DNA of 56,309 bases from Candidatus Omnitrophota bacterium (GCA_016206925.1 JACQQS010000073.1:1-56309), one strand, 5' to 3'. Shown: positions 24,999 to 33,670, numbered from the stretch's first letter. Program-made: numbers and translations. Notes: generated by a model from the sequence alone, not told the origin.

Positions 24999-25019
24999 TT
25001 CCTCCGAGAGAGAAAATTT

Positions 25020-26018
25020 ATGTCAGCCCAATTCTCCCCGATGTTACTTGCCGTCCTCGGCTTGGTCTTGGCGGCAGAATTTGTGAACGGTTGGACGGAT
25101 GCTCCGAACGCTATCGCTACGGTAGTTTCGACACGTGTTTTATCGCCCGGCCGTGCGCTTTTGTTAGCTGCCGTATTGAATGTTCTTGGCACGATGTCGG
25201 GTACAGCCGTTGCAGCAACGATCGGAAAGGGAATCGTCCGTCCGGAGATCATTAATATTTACACCGTGGGCGCCGCTATGGTAGCAATTGTTTTCTGGAG
25301 TACTTTAGCCTGGTTTTACGGATTACCAACAAGTGAATCCCATGCACTCATTGCGGGATTGACCGGGGCGGGTCTTGCGACAGCGGGACCGGAGGTTTTG
25401 CTGTGGGCAGGTTGGCAAAAAGTCCTCATCGGGCTTTTGTTTTCGACATTTCTCGGTTGTTTTGGCGGTCTTTTTCTGATGGCGCTCATTTACAATATTT
25501 GGGCAAAGGCGAGGCCGGAGACCGTGCGCAAGCTTTTTGGAAGACTGCAAGTCGTTTCTGCAGGATTTATGGCCTTCAGCCACGGCGCTAATGACGGGCA
25601 AAAGTTCATCGGTGCATTCACGCTTGTCCTGCTTTTGGGGGGCGTAATCCCGAGTTTCCACGTTTCTATTTGGGTTATCCTTCTCTGCGCAACGATGATG
25701 GGAATCGGCACGGCGATCGGCGGATGGCGCATTGTGAAAACCATGGGCCTTCGCCTTACGAAACTTGAACCGGTCCACGGATTTGCCGCAGAAACCGGCG
25801 CTGCGCTCGTCATTGTTTTTGCCTCGCACCTGGGGATTCCTTTAAGCACAACACATACCATCAGCTCAGCCATTGTGGGCGTCGGCGCCACCCGCCGGTT
25901 TTCAGCGGTTCGATGGGGCGTAAGCCGCGACATCATTACCGCATGGATTCTTACGTTTCCGATTTGCGGTTTTATCGCGTGGGGCGTGACTAAAATCGCT
26001 GTGTTGATAGCTCGCTGA
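25020..26018 (+). CDS. pit: PiT-family inorganic phosphate transporter
   Basis: A membrane protein of 332 residues with about ten segments. The two PiT signature repeats are present: NGWTDAPNAIATVVSTR near the N-terminus and FSHGANDGQKFIGAF in the middle, as is GIPLSTTHTISSAIVG. It imports metal-phosphate with protons or sodium. It forms an operon with the DUF47 gene upstream, and the thiD gene begins 10 bases after its stop. Confidence 0.93.
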   Translation: MSAQFSPMLLAVLGLVLAAEFVNGWTDAPNAIATVVSTRVLSPGRALLLAAVLNVLGTMSGTAVAATIGKGIVRPEIINIYTVGAAMVAIVFWSTLAWFYGLPTSESHALIAGLTGAGLATAGPEVLLWAGWQKVLIGLLFSTFLGCFGGLFLMALIYNIWAKARPETVRKLFGRLQVVSAGFMAFSHGANDGQKFIGAFTLVLLLGGVIPSFHVSIWVILLCATMMGIGTAIGGWRIVKTMGLRLTKLEPVHGFAAETGAALVIVFASHLGIPLSTTHTISSAIVGVGATRRFSAVRWGVSRDIITAWILTFPICGFIAWGVTKIAVLIAR

Positions 26019-26028
26019 GATTTTCCTG

Positions 26029-26811
26029 ATGATGCCCATCGCTCTTACCATTGCGGGTTCGGATCCCTCCGGCGGTGCCGGCATTCAGGCCGACCTGAAG
26101 ACATTCCATCAATTCGGCGTTTACGGGATGAGTGTCGTTACGCTTTTGACCGTTCAGAATACAAAAGGCGTCAAAGACGTTCAGCTGGTTGATCCCCGAA
26201 GAATCATAGCGCAGATCGAAGCCGTGTTGGAAGATATTCCCCCCGGGGCTGCCAAGACCGGCGCGCTTGGAAGCGGCGAATTCATACGGTTGCTTGCGGC
26301 CCGCGCAAAAAGTTTCCCGTTTCCGCTGGTTGTCGATCCCGTCATGATCAGCAAGCACGGCGCTGCGCTGCTGGCCATGGAGGCACGTAAACTTTTTATC
26401 GAACAGCTGGTGCCCTGCGCCGCCTTGATTACCCCCAACCTTTTCGAGGCAGAGAAATTAGTTGATTTCGAAGTGAAAGATCTTTCATCTATGGAACGCG
26501 CTGCAAAGCGCATCGGTGAAATAGGCGCCAAGGCCGTTCTGGTTAAAGGCGGGCATTTGGAGGGAACCGAAGCGGCCGACGTTCTTTACACGGACGGCAA
26601 GATAAAGGTCTTCCGCTCGCCGCATATTGAAACGAAAAATACGCACGGCACGGGCTGCACATTCTCGGCGGCCATTACCGCCGAACTGGCAAAGGGGAAT
26701 GATCTCGTGACGGCCATCAAAACAGCAAAGGATTTTGTTACAAGAGCAATTCAAACCGCGCCGGGTCTGGGCCACGGCTTCGGACCGATCAATCACTTCG
26801 TGAAGGCGTAA
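26029..26811 (+). CDS. thiD: Hydroxymethylpyrimidine/phosphomethylpyrimidine kinase
   Basis: A ribokinase-fold protein of 260 residues. It begins ALTIAGSDPSGGAGIQADLKTF, contains VDPVMISKHG and TPNLFEAEKL, and carries the catalytic motif NTHGTGCTFSAAI. ThiD phosphorylates the pyrimidine precursor of thiamine twice, in the cytoplasm. No other standard thiamine gene is nearby except the distant YjbQ homologue. Two adjacent ATGs (26029 and 26032) are equally possible starts. It is the last gene of the phosphate transport run. Confidence 0.93.
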   Translation: MMPIALTIAGSDPSGGAGIQADLKTFHQFGVYGMSVVTLLTVQNTKGVKDVQLVDPRRIIAQIEAVLEDIPPGAAKTGALGSGEFIRLLAARAKSFPFPLVVDPVMISKHGAALLAMEARKLFIEQLVPCAALITPNLFEAEKLVDFEVKDLSSMERAAKRIGEIGAKAVLVKGGHLEGTEAADVLYTDGKIKVFRSPHIETKNTHGTGCTFSAAITAELAKGNDLVTAIKTAKDFVTRAIQTAPGLGHGFGPINHFVKA

Positions 26812-26848
26812 GGCCGATTCGCTGGACAGGTTGGGTTTATAGAGAACG

Positions 26849-27016
26849 TCAGGCAGCTTTACCGAATCGTCTCAGTTTGAGACCGTATCGACGGGCTACC
26901 TCATCGGCATCCCGTCTTATTTTTTCGACAAGCTCTTTCGGAGAGAGATTGTTGGTCTCTTCGTAACTCTGCCGGCGCCACTCGTGAACTTCTTGCATCG
27001 GCTTAGGCTCTTTCAT
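26849..27016 (-). CDS. Small charged protein paired with PIN toxin (antitoxin candidate)
   Basis: From the ATG at 27016 the protein has 55 residues, highly charged and probably helical (LSPKELVEKIRRDADEVAR). Its ATG overlaps the TGA of the PIN gene (ATGA), so the two are co-translated. I infer an antitoxin or accessory role from the pairing alone. The gene order, toxin first, is the reverse of most VapBC loci. An upstream in-frame ATG at 27043 lies inside the PIN gene and is unlikely. Confidence 0.55.
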   Translation of the reverse strand: MKEPKPMQEVHEWRRQSYEETNNLSPKELVEKIRRDADEVARRYGLKLRRFGKAA

Positions 27017-27489
27017 GGCTCTATCATCTCCAATGGTGAACAAATTTCAATGCCTTTGTACAGCATGAGGGCATTGACCGCGGGCACCTCTCGTCTTGTT
27101 TTTAATTTTACCATGTGCTCAAAATTCCAGCTTACGACTACATCCAAATTGTAAATCGTAGCAACAGCGATGTGTAAAGCATCATTCCGATTATTGGCAG
27201 GGATAATCTTGGATTCGATATAACGATTGGCAAGCGCAACAGCTTCTTCGGTAATGGGCAGTTCTTCAGGATTTACTTGCTCAACGATTTTAATGAGTTC
27301 ATTACGTTTTGCTTCCCCTGCTTTAAGAATCTCGTCAAGGGTTACTTGTGAAATATACGCCAAAAACTTTCCCTTCTTTACCTGTTGAAGAAGATTTAAA
27401 GTTGCTTCTTTCTCATAGGGAACGTCCTGCACGGAAACAGCAAAATTCAAAATTGATGTATCAAGATAAACTTTTAAAGGTTTAATCAT
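27013..27489 (-). CDS. PIN-domain ribonuclease-like (VapC-type) protein
   Basis: From the ATG at 27489 the protein has 158 residues with a PIN fold: VYLDTSILNF at the N-terminus supplies the first catalytic Asp, TLDEI a conserved acidic residue, NRNDALHIAVA the central Asp and VVSWNFEHM the last strand. VapC-type PIN proteins cleave RNA as toxins. The frame reaches back to 27564, but the upstream part is encoded by an 18-base tandem repeat and is unlikely to be translated. A near-consensus promoter ends six bases before the ATG, so the mRNA is probably leaderless. Confidence 0.78.
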   Translation of the reverse strand: MIKPLKVYLDTSILNFAVSVQDVPYEKEATLNLLQQVKKGKFLAYISQVTLDEILKAGEAKRNELIKIVEQVNPEELPITEEAVALANRYIESKIIPANNRNDALHIAVATIYNLDVVVSWNFEHMVKLKTRREVPAVNALMLYKGIEICSPLEMIEP

Positions 27490-27495
27490 GGCCGC

Positions 27496-27524
27496 ATTAT
27501 ACACCCGAGAAGATGTTGCGTAAA
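27496..27524 (-). promoter_or_regulatory. PIN gene promoter, probably leaderless
   Basis: On the minus strand, TTTACG (27519-27524), 17 bases, then TGTATAAT with the -10 TATAAT at 27496-27501. Six bases (GCGGCC) separate it from the ATG, so transcription should start on or beside the start codon. There is no ribosome site. Confidence 0.65.
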
Positions 27525-27533
27525 CCGTACCGG

Positions 27534-27569
27534 CTAGACGATTCAAGCCGCCTAGACGATTCAAGCCGC
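27534..27569. repeat. Tandem 18-base duplication
   Basis: CTAGACGATTCAAGCCGC is present twice in a row (27534-27551 and 27552-27569), between the PIN promoter and the stop of the RND gene. It is a perfect short tandem duplication, possibly a slippage product. No function is evident. Confidence 0.9.
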
Positions 27570-27573
27570 GCCC

Positions 27574-30500
27574 CTACCTAACGATTTTACCCAAACGAAG
27601 CTTTGAAATAAATTTCCGGAAGGCCCCTTTTTCCTCCAGCGGAAGAAGGGTCAAATAAGCGCAGGGAACAACGAAAAGAGTCAGAAGCGTAGAAACCGCC
27701 ACGCCGCCGATCACAGCAATGGCCATGGGAATTCTCGTCTCGGCTCCCGGTCCGAGTGCAAGTGCGGGCGGAATGGCAGCCGCGATAGTTGATACCGTTG
27801 TCATGAGAATCGGGCGAAACCGGATGGGGCAGGCCTGCTTTACGGCTTCAAGCGGCGAAAGTCCCCGCTCGCGCAATTGATTGGTAAATTCAACAAGCAA
27901 GATCGAATTTTTCTTCACGATACCCATCAGCAGAAGAAGACCGATGAGGCTGAATATATTTATGGAATGATTGCCCATCCAGAGCGCCAGAAACGCGCCG
28001 GACATGCTGAACGGCAGAGCAAGCAGCACGGTGAACGGATGTATGACGTGGTTGAATTGTGAGGCAAGAACCATGTATGAGACCAAAATGCCCAGAAAAA
28101 GTGCAAACAAGAGGCTCTGGAACGATTCCTTAAACGTTTGGCTTGTTCCGCTGAAAACAATCCGGTACCGTTCGGGCAAAATTTCGGAGGCTATCTGGCC
28201 CGCTTTCTCGAGTGCAGCCCCCTGCGATTTTCCTTGAGCCACGTTAGCAAAAATTCCTATGGCACGTTCGCGGCCGCGGCGTGTGACCGTAAGCAGGCTC
28301 GGGCGCTCCTCGATCCGAATGACATCCTTTAACCGGACCATCTCGCCGCGGTTATTCCAAACCAAAAGTTTTTCAATATCTTCAGGCCTTGTGCGCTGGT
28401 CCGCAACCAGCCGCACGCGCACGTCATAGCGCCGGCCTTCCCGTGTGTATTTAGCCACGCGTTCTCCTCCGATCATGGCATTCATGGTGCGCGCGATCGT
28501 CCCGACGCTTACTCCCCGTTCAAATGCTTTGTCCCGGTCCGGAAATACACGAACCTCAGGCATTCCCTCAAGGTAATCGGTATCGACGTCTTGGAAGAGG
28601 TCGCTCTCTGTCATTTTCTTTTTTATTTCTCCCGAATATTCGACGAGCTTGTCCCAATCCGGCCCCCGCACGGTAAATTCAATGGGAAAGCCCCTTTGCG
28701 CGGCAAAACCGCGGGTCGACAGATCCTGCAGGAACGCCTTTACGTCGGGGATCTTGTTTAATGAGGTCCGGATTTCATTCATGACGTCAAGCTGTGAATA
28801 ACGCCGCCCGGTTTTTGGATTTACCGGCCGAGCTTCTTTTAAGGTCACAAAGATCATGCCGGCGTTGGTTTCGCCTCCGCCGAAGCCTCCGATCGCCGCG
28901 TAATATCGTTTTGCGGCCGGATGGTTCATGACAACATCCTCCACCTGCGTGAAACGCTGGTTTGTAAATTCAAGGGAAGATCCGATGGGTGTTTGAATGC
29001 GGGCCAGGAACATGCCCTGGTCTTGCGCGGGCACGAATTCCTTTCTCAGAAAGGGCAGCGTTGCGAATGAGATCACGAAAAATATCGCCGAGCCGACGAG
29101 CACTTTCGTTTTATACCGCACGGCGATGATGACCAAGCGCCGGTATGCTTCGGTAAACCATTTGATGGAGTTCTCGATCATTTGGCCGAACCGGTCCTTC
29201 CGCTCGCCGATCTCGAGAAACTGTGAACAGCGCATCGGCGCGAGCGTGAGTGCTTCAAGAAGAGAAAGCATGACGGCAGCCGTAATGGTTACGCCGAACT
29301 GAAAGAAAAATTTCCCGATGATCCCCTCCATGAAGACAACGGGAATAAAGATGGCGGCGATCGCGATAGTGGCGGCCAGCGCGGCAAAGGAAATTTCCTT
29401 TGACCCTTTCAGCGCGGCGTCCAATTGGGTTTCTCCCAGTTCTCTATGCCGCACGATGTTTTCAAGGACCATAATGGCGTCGTCGACCACGATTCCGATG
29501 GAAAGCGAAAGGCCTATGAGCGTGAATGTGTTCAGCGTAAAGTTAGAGAATTTCATGATGATAAATGTTCCGAGGATGGAAGTCGGGATGGCCAGAAGTA
29601 TGTTTAGCGTACTGCTCCATGAACCGAGGAACACCCAGCAGACAGCCGAGGTTAAAAGGGCCGAAAGCATGAGTGTGAAAACAAGCTCGTCAACCGAATC
29701 TTCTATAAATTTCGTGCTGTCGAAGTTTATGCCGATTTCAAAATCCTTCGGAATTTCCTGCTGAAGCTGTTCCAACCGTTTTTTCACCTGTTGTGCAACG
29801 GCTACGGTATTGGCGCCGCGCTGTTTTCGGATGCCGAGCCCTACGGCAGGCTTACCGAGCACACGGGAAATTCTGCGCCGGTCCGCGAGGCCGTCCTCAA
29901 TCGTCGCGACTTCCTTCAAGCGGATGGGTTTGTAGATCGGCTCACCTCCGCGCCGGCTGATCATGATTTTCTCAAATTCTTCCACCGAAAGCGCTTCGCC
30001 CATGGCGCGCACGGTTGCTTCGCGCTGGTTCGTCTCCAGTTCTCCGGCGGGCGATTCGACATGTTCCTGCTGGACCGCATTGATAATATCCTCTACCGTG
30101 AGTTGGTAGGCCTCAAGCTTGGCCGTATCCAGCCAGACGCGCAGATTTCGTTCGAGATATCCGCCGAGAAAAACCTCGCCTACGCCTGAAATTGTTTTGA
30201 AGCGGTCTTTTAACTGCCTGTCGACGTAGTCCATCAGGTCTTTCAGCGGCATATTCTTGGCTGCTGCGACACTGATCCACATGATAGGCTGGTCTTCGGG
30301 ATTAGCTTTGGTAATGATGGGCGGGTCTATCTCACGCGGCAGGCGCCGCTGGATTTCCGAAATTTTACTTTGCACTTCCTGTAACGCTATGTCGATATCG
30401 CGTTCGAGTTCGAATTCAACGCTAATTAAAGCCTGGCCGCGGCGTGAGGAAGAAGAGACATCGCGAATGCCCTGGACGCCCATCACCGCGTCCTCGATGA

Positions 30501-30696
30501 TGTCGACAACGTCGCTTTCCATGACTTCCGGCGCTGCGCCTTCCCAGGTTACTTCGATCGTCAGAACAGGAAAGTCCACGTCCGGCATTTGCCCGACGCC
30601 CATGCCGTGATAGCTGAGAAGTCCGAATACCATTAAGCCGATCATAAGCATCCATGCGAATACCGGATTCTTTATCGAAATCTCAGAAATGTACAT
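27574..30696 (-). CDS. RND-family efflux transporter, HAE1/AcrB type
   Basis: A 1040-residue inner-membrane pump subunit with the standard 12-segment plan: first segment at NPVFAWMLMIGLMVFGLL, large periplasmic loop with QMPDVDFPVLTIEV, the proton-relay segment LSIGIVVDDAIMVLENI, a second large loop, and the C-terminal cluster KNSILLVEF plus PIRFRPILMTTVSTIAAAIP (split). It drives export of drugs, detergents or metabolites with the proton gradient. GAGGA lies eight bases before the ATG. A TolC-type gene and a MarR gene lie upstream on the same strand, but the periplasmic adaptor gene normally found in such loci is absent here and from the window. Confidence 0.93.
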   Translation of the reverse strand: MYISEISIKNPVFAWMLMIGLMVFGLLSYHGMGVGQMPDVDFPVLTIEVTWEGAAPEVMESDVVDIIEDAVMGVQGIRDVSSSSRRGQALISVEFELERDIDIALQEVQSKISEIQRRLPREIDPPIITKANPEDQPIMWISVAAAKNMPLKDLMDYVDRQLKDRFKTISGVGEVFLGGYLERNLRVWLDTAKLEAYQLTVEDIINAVQQEHVESPAGELETNQREATVRAMGEALSVEEFEKIMISRRGGEPIYKPIRLKEVATIEDGLADRRRISRVLGKPAVGLGIRKQRGANTVAVAQQVKKRLEQLQQEIPKDFEIGINFDSTKFIEDSVDELVFTLMLSALLTSAVCWVFLGSWSSTLNILLAIPTSILGTFIIMKFSNFTLNTFTLIGLSLSIGIVVDDAIMVLENIVRHRELGETQLDAALKGSKEISFAALAATIAIAAIFIPVVFMEGIIGKFFFQFGVTITAAVMLSLLEALTLAPMRCSQFLEIGERKDRFGQMIENSIKWFTEAYRRLVIIAVRYKTKVLVGSAIFFVISFATLPFLRKEFVPAQDQGMFLARIQTPIGSSLEFTNQRFTQVEDVVMNHPAAKRYYAAIGGFGGGETNAGMIFVTLKEARPVNPKTGRRYSQLDVMNEIRTSLNKIPDVKAFLQDLSTRGFAAQRGFPIEFTVRGPDWDKLVEYSGEIKKKMTESDLFQDVDTDYLEGMPEVRVFPDRDKAFERGVSVGTIARTMNAMIGGERVAKYTREGRRYDVRVRLVADQRTRPEDIEKLLVWNNRGEMVRLKDVIRIEERPSLLTVTRRGRERAIGIFANVAQGKSQGAALEKAGQIASEILPERYRIVFSGTSQTFKESFQSLLFALFLGILVSYMVLASQFNHVIHPFTVLLALPFSMSGAFLALWMGNHSINIFSLIGLLLLMGIVKKNSILLVEFTNQLRERGLSPLEAVKQACPIRFRPILMTTVSTIAAAIPPALALGPGAETRIPMAIAVIGGVAVSTLLTLFVVPCAYLTLLPLEEKGAFRKFISKLRLGKIVR

Positions 30697-30804
30697 TTAA
30701 AAGTCCTCATTTGAAAGGCAAAAGGCAAAGCGCAAAAGGTAAAAGAAAAAAATTAAAACAAGTTTGTTTTTTCTTTTTACTTTTTCTTTTTACTTTTGAC
30801 TTTG
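30697..30804. repeat. A/T-skewed repeat spacer between tolC-type and RND genes
   Basis: This 108-base gap lies where a periplasmic adaptor gene would normally be. It consists of short repeats on the theme AAAAGG/AAAAAG and their complements. GTAAAAGAAAAAA and a near-complement TTTTTTCTTTTTAC flank AAACAAGTTTGTTT, making a long imperfect hairpin with T-runs. It could end transcription from one or both sides, or be a deletion scar. Confidence 0.6.
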
Positions 30805-32133
30805 TCACGGGATGTCTCCTACGGATACTTTCAAGCCCCAATAATTCTCTTTCATCCGGTAAAGCGCATCGTTCACATCCCGCCGGGTTTGATTTAAGGA
30901 TTCCAAAGCCTCCAGCACATCGAGGTTGCCGACCAGATTTCGCTCGTATTCTTCTTTCTGCAGATCGTAATTTTCCTCCGAAGCTTCCCGGGCTTCCTTA
31001 AGCGTGCTGTAACGGTTAACGGCGGTGAGCCATGTTTGAAAAGATTTTTTGATATCGAGCTCCGCTTCACGCTTTGTAAGGTCATGTGACAATTGAAATT
31101 TCTTTTTTCGCGTAATGGCTTCCTTGATGTTTCCAACGATTTCGCCCCCTTGGAAGAGCGGTACATCAATGGTGAGCAGAACATCCCAGTCGATGCCGGA
31201 CTGAAAGCCCTCGCGCAATTCATACGCGGTTGTGTCCACGGTAATTTCCGGCCAAAGATCGCTTTGTGCGGAAATAATTCCCTGGCTTGCCGTCCGTAAA
31301 GCCTGCCGTGACGCTTTAACATCCGGTCTCTGTTCGGCGTTCGCCAGATAATTTTCAAGACTTCCGGCATCGCGGAGCGGAAGGTCTTCATCCATCAGTT
31401 GTTCCGCATCCAGTTGAGCGCCTGTGAGAAATTCAAGCTCGTAACGTGAAATGATGCGATTGCCCCGCGAGCGCGCAAGTTCGGCCAGAAGGGTCTTCAG
31501 CCTGGCTTCGGCGGTTACAACCTCGCTTCTTCGCGAGCGGCCGATCGATTCGCGATCATTCAACTCCTGAATGCGCTCTTGAAAAAGTTTTTCTATTTCT
31601 TCGATGATCTCGACGTCTTTCTTATGAAGCAGGACGGCGTAGAATGCTTTCGCCACATCGAGGAAGAGTAGTTGTTCCGCCCGCTTCCGCTCCTCGGATC
31701 TTTGCTTTCTAAGGGCGCCGGCGGCGTTTATCGCGGCAAAAGCCTTAAATCCCTGGAAAACGGGCTGGTTGATTTCAAAGACGCGCTCACGCCTCAGCTG
31801 GCGCGTAAGCGATCCGCCCACGGATGAAGTATCTCCCGAGTCTCTGGCGTCCTGGCGGAATTGAGTCATTTTGAAATGGACGTCGCCGAGCGCTTCGCTT
31901 GCCGCCTTAAAAAATTCGGCTTCGGTTGCTTCGATCTCCTCTCGGCGGATGGCAATCTCTTCGCTTTGTCTCAACGCGAGGGCGTAGCAGTCCTTAAGCG
32001 TGAGCGGTCCCGTAATGGCGGGCAGCGGCTCCTTTTTCTGCCGCTCAAAGAACGGAATAGCGTCGGCATTTTCAGCGATCATGACGAATGCGGCAAGGCA
32101 AACGATTAAAGTCCCACCGATGACCCTTGTCAT
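30805..32133 (-). CDS. TolC-family outer-membrane efflux protein
   Basis: A 442-residue TolC-like protein: signal peptide (MTRVIGGTLIVCLAAFVMIAENADA split over residues 1-25), then two structural repeats of long helices typical of outer-membrane efflux proteins (GPLTLKDCYALALRQSEEI; NAEQRPDVKASRQALRTASQGI). It forms the outer-membrane channel for the RND pump encoded next. Its ATG overlaps the stop of the MarR gene by four bases, so the regulator, channel and pump probably form one operon. Confidence 0.88.
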   Translation of the reverse strand: MTRVIGGTLIVCLAAFVMIAENADAIPFFERQKKEPLPAITGPLTLKDCYALALRQSEEIAIRREEIEATEAEFFKAASEALGDVHFKMTQFRQDARDSGDTSSVGGSLTRQLRRERVFEINQPVFQGFKAFAAINAAGALRKQRSEERKRAEQLLFLDVAKAFYAVLLHKKDVEIIEEIEKLFQERIQELNDRESIGRSRRSEVVTAEARLKTLLAELARSRGNRIISRYELEFLTGAQLDAEQLMDEDLPLRDAGSLENYLANAEQRPDVKASRQALRTASQGIISAQSDLWPEITVDTTAYELREGFQSGIDWDVLLTIDVPLFQGGEIVGNIKEAITRKKKFQLSHDLTKREAELDIKKSFQTWLTAVNRYSTLKEAREASEENYDLQKEEYERNLVGNLDVLEALESLNQTRRDVNDALYRMKENYWGLKVSVGDIP

Positions 32134-32582
32134 CCTTTTTTTCCCTTAGCTTGCAATAAGACTTCATCAATCGTGTGCGAAAGCAGTGCGTAAAAACGGA
32201 CGACCGTTTTTTGTTCATGGGCTGAAAAACAATGCAGGGCTTTTAAAAGGAACCGTAAAACAATACCCTGAATTTCGCGGACAACTTTTCGTCCCTTCGG
32301 CTGGATTTGAAGAAGATAAACTCTGCGGTCCGTTGGATGCGGGAGACGTTTGATGAGGTTTTTCTTTTCAAGGGTGTCTACAAGGTGCGTTACGGCCGGC
32401 TTTGTGATGAGCAGTTTTCCGCTTGCCTCCGTCATGGAAATGGTACCGGCGCTTGAAAGTTCGGTGAGCAGGGCAAAGTGTTGCAGCGTCAAATCTTTTT
32501 GCGTAAGAAAGCGGGCGTAAAATCTCGAGAATCGAATCTGAATGGCTCTGAAATATGTCGAAAATTCTTCTTGTTCTCCCAT
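32130..32582 (-). CDS. MarR-family transcriptional regulator
   Basis: A protein of 150 residues with the MarR winged helix: LTLQHFALLTELSSAG, MTEASGKLLITKPAVTHLVDTLEKKNLIKR (split) and a wing with DRRVYLLQIQPKG. MarR proteins repress efflux genes and release DNA when they bind small aromatic or toxic compounds. It leads the efflux operon, and a perfect 7-base inverted repeat 21 bases upstream of its start is the likely operator, so it probably controls itself and the pump. AGGAAA precedes the ATG. Confidence 0.9.
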   Translation of the reverse strand: MGEQEEFSTYFRAIQIRFSRFYARFLTQKDLTLQHFALLTELSSAGTISMTEASGKLLITKPAVTHLVDTLEKKNLIKRLPHPTDRRVYLLQIQPKGRKVVREIQGIVLRFLLKALHCFSAHEQKTVVRFYALLSHTIDEVLLQAKGKKG

Positions 32583-32603
32583 GTGTTTCCTGATTTCGCC
32601 AGT

Positions 32604-32622
32604 TAGTTAATCTATTTAACTA
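32604..32622. promoter_or_regulatory. MarR operator candidate
   Basis: TAGTTAA, five bases, TTAACTA: perfect inverted repeat in an AT-rich promoter region between the divergent marR and cupin genes. MarR dimers typically bind palindromes of about 16-20 bases next to their own start. Confidence 0.65.
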
Positions 32623-32802
32623 TTAATACATTGAATTATATCGCCCGGATGGAATTCGTGCAAGGCTGTTTTTATATCCTATTCCTTTGCATAGGGTTGT
32701 GCTATATTATCGCTTAGTTTCATTGCAAAGAATGTACGAAATCGGCCATTAAATGTCTTGCTTGCTGCAAACGATGCAAAATATGAATGTTGAGGAGAAA
32801 AA

Positions 32803-33276
32803 ATGATTCGAGAGTGCAATATATCGGCACAGCTCTTTGGGATAGTTCGGCTTCTGTTCTTAGTTTTCTGCGTTACCTCTTGTGCTCATAAGCCGGCGAG
32901 AAGCTGGCAGGCCGTTTTTCCCGACAATGTGCTTACACCGATTCCGTGGACGGAGGAAGAGTTCAAGGGCGATCCCGTAACGCGAACGCTCGATATGAAT
33001 GAAGATTCGAGTTTTCATTTGATTCGTCTGATCGGTTCCGAAAGGCCCCATACGCATGACACACATGACCTTTACGCGTTCATGATTTCAGGCAGTTCCA
33101 AGCTGGTCTCAGGGGGGAGAGAGTCCGTTTTAAATCCGGGAGACGCTGCTTATGTTCCGCGAGGAACGATTCACTGGGCGGAAAATCTTGCACCGGAAGG
33201 TAGCGAGGCATACGTTGTTTTCGTGCCCGCCCTTAACGAACCGGATTATCGCGAAATAGGAAAAAGAACGCTTTAA
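32803..33276 (+). CDS. Cupin-domain lipoprotein
   Basis: The protein has 157 residues. The N-terminus has a hydrophobic stretch ending in VTSC, a lipobox, so the mature protein should be lipid-anchored in the envelope. A single cupin barrel follows, with HTHDTHDLYAFMISG (metal-binding His) and NPGDAAYVPRGTIHWAEN. The cupin may bind a metal and a small ligand or be an enzyme; no specific reaction can be read. A GAGGAG ribosome site precedes the ATG. A second, cytoplasmic cupin gene follows after 11 bases. Confidence 0.75.
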   Translation: MIRECNISAQLFGIVRLLFLVFCVTSCAHKPARSWQAVFPDNVLTPIPWTEEEFKGDPVTRTLDMNEDSSFHLIRLIGSERPHTHDTHDLYAFMISGSSKLVSGGRESVLNPGDAAYVPRGTIHWAENLAPEGSEAYVVFVPALNEPDYREIGKRTL

Positions 33277-33287
33277 GGAGGTGACCC

Positions 33288-33575
33288 ATGCCTCAGGTTC
33301 AAACAGAAACCCGCGTCAAAATTGAAAAACCGACAGAGAATAAACTAGCAGAATTAAAAGTGAAGAGTTGGCCCATCTGGACCAAAGAAGCATCGACTTT
33401 TGATTGGTCATACGATGCGACGGAAACCTGTTATTTTCTTGAAGGTGAGGTGACGGTAAAGACAGACAGGGGCGAAGTCAGTTTTGGAAAGGGTGACTTG
33501 GTAACATTTCCGAAAGGTCTTTCCTGCACTTGGAATGTTAAAAAGCCCGTTCGAAAACATTATCAATTCAGCTAA
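33288..33575 (+). CDS. Small cupin protein (DUF861-like)
   Basis: A single cupin barrel of 95 residues resembling the short 'cupin_3' proteins related to the ureidoglycine aminohydrolase C-domain: KSWPIWTKEASTFDWSY, ETCYFLEGEVTV and FGKGDLVTFPKGLSCTW. These are widespread and mostly uncharacterised. An AAGGAGGTGA ribosome site, nearly the full anti-16S complement, precedes the ATG, so strong translation is expected. It probably forms an operon with the cupin lipoprotein. Confidence 0.85.
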   Translation: MPQVQTETRVKIEKPTENKLAELKVKSWPIWTKEASTFDWSYDATETCYFLEGEVTVKTDRGEVSFGKGDLVTFPKGLSCTWNVKKPVRKHYQFS

Positions 33576-33632
33576 ATTTGGACTGATGTGTAAGTTGTTT
33601 AATTGGAACTGCTTAGAGTGGTCTATTTTCTC

Positions 33633-33670
33633 CTTAATCATATTGACAATTTAATATGATTAAGTAAACT
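33633..33670 (+). promoter_or_regulatory. Promoter embedded in a 12-base inverted repeat
   Basis: CTTAATCATATT (33633-33644) and AATATGATTAAG (33653-33664) are perfect arms around an 8-base spacer. A consensus -35, TTGACA (33643-33648), lies inside, and TAAACT (33665-33670) follows after 16 bases. A protein bound to the palindrome would control entry into the leader of the giant gene. It could also act as a hairpin terminator for the cupin genes. Confidence 0.65.

Noticed and set aside
27534-27569. Start of a CRISPR array
   Set aside because: The two copies are directly adjacent with no spacer between and there are no further units or cas genes.
30697-30804. Remnant of an adaptor (membrane-fusion) gene
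   Set aside because: None of the frames in the spacer encodes recognisable adaptor sequence; the content is simple repeats only.
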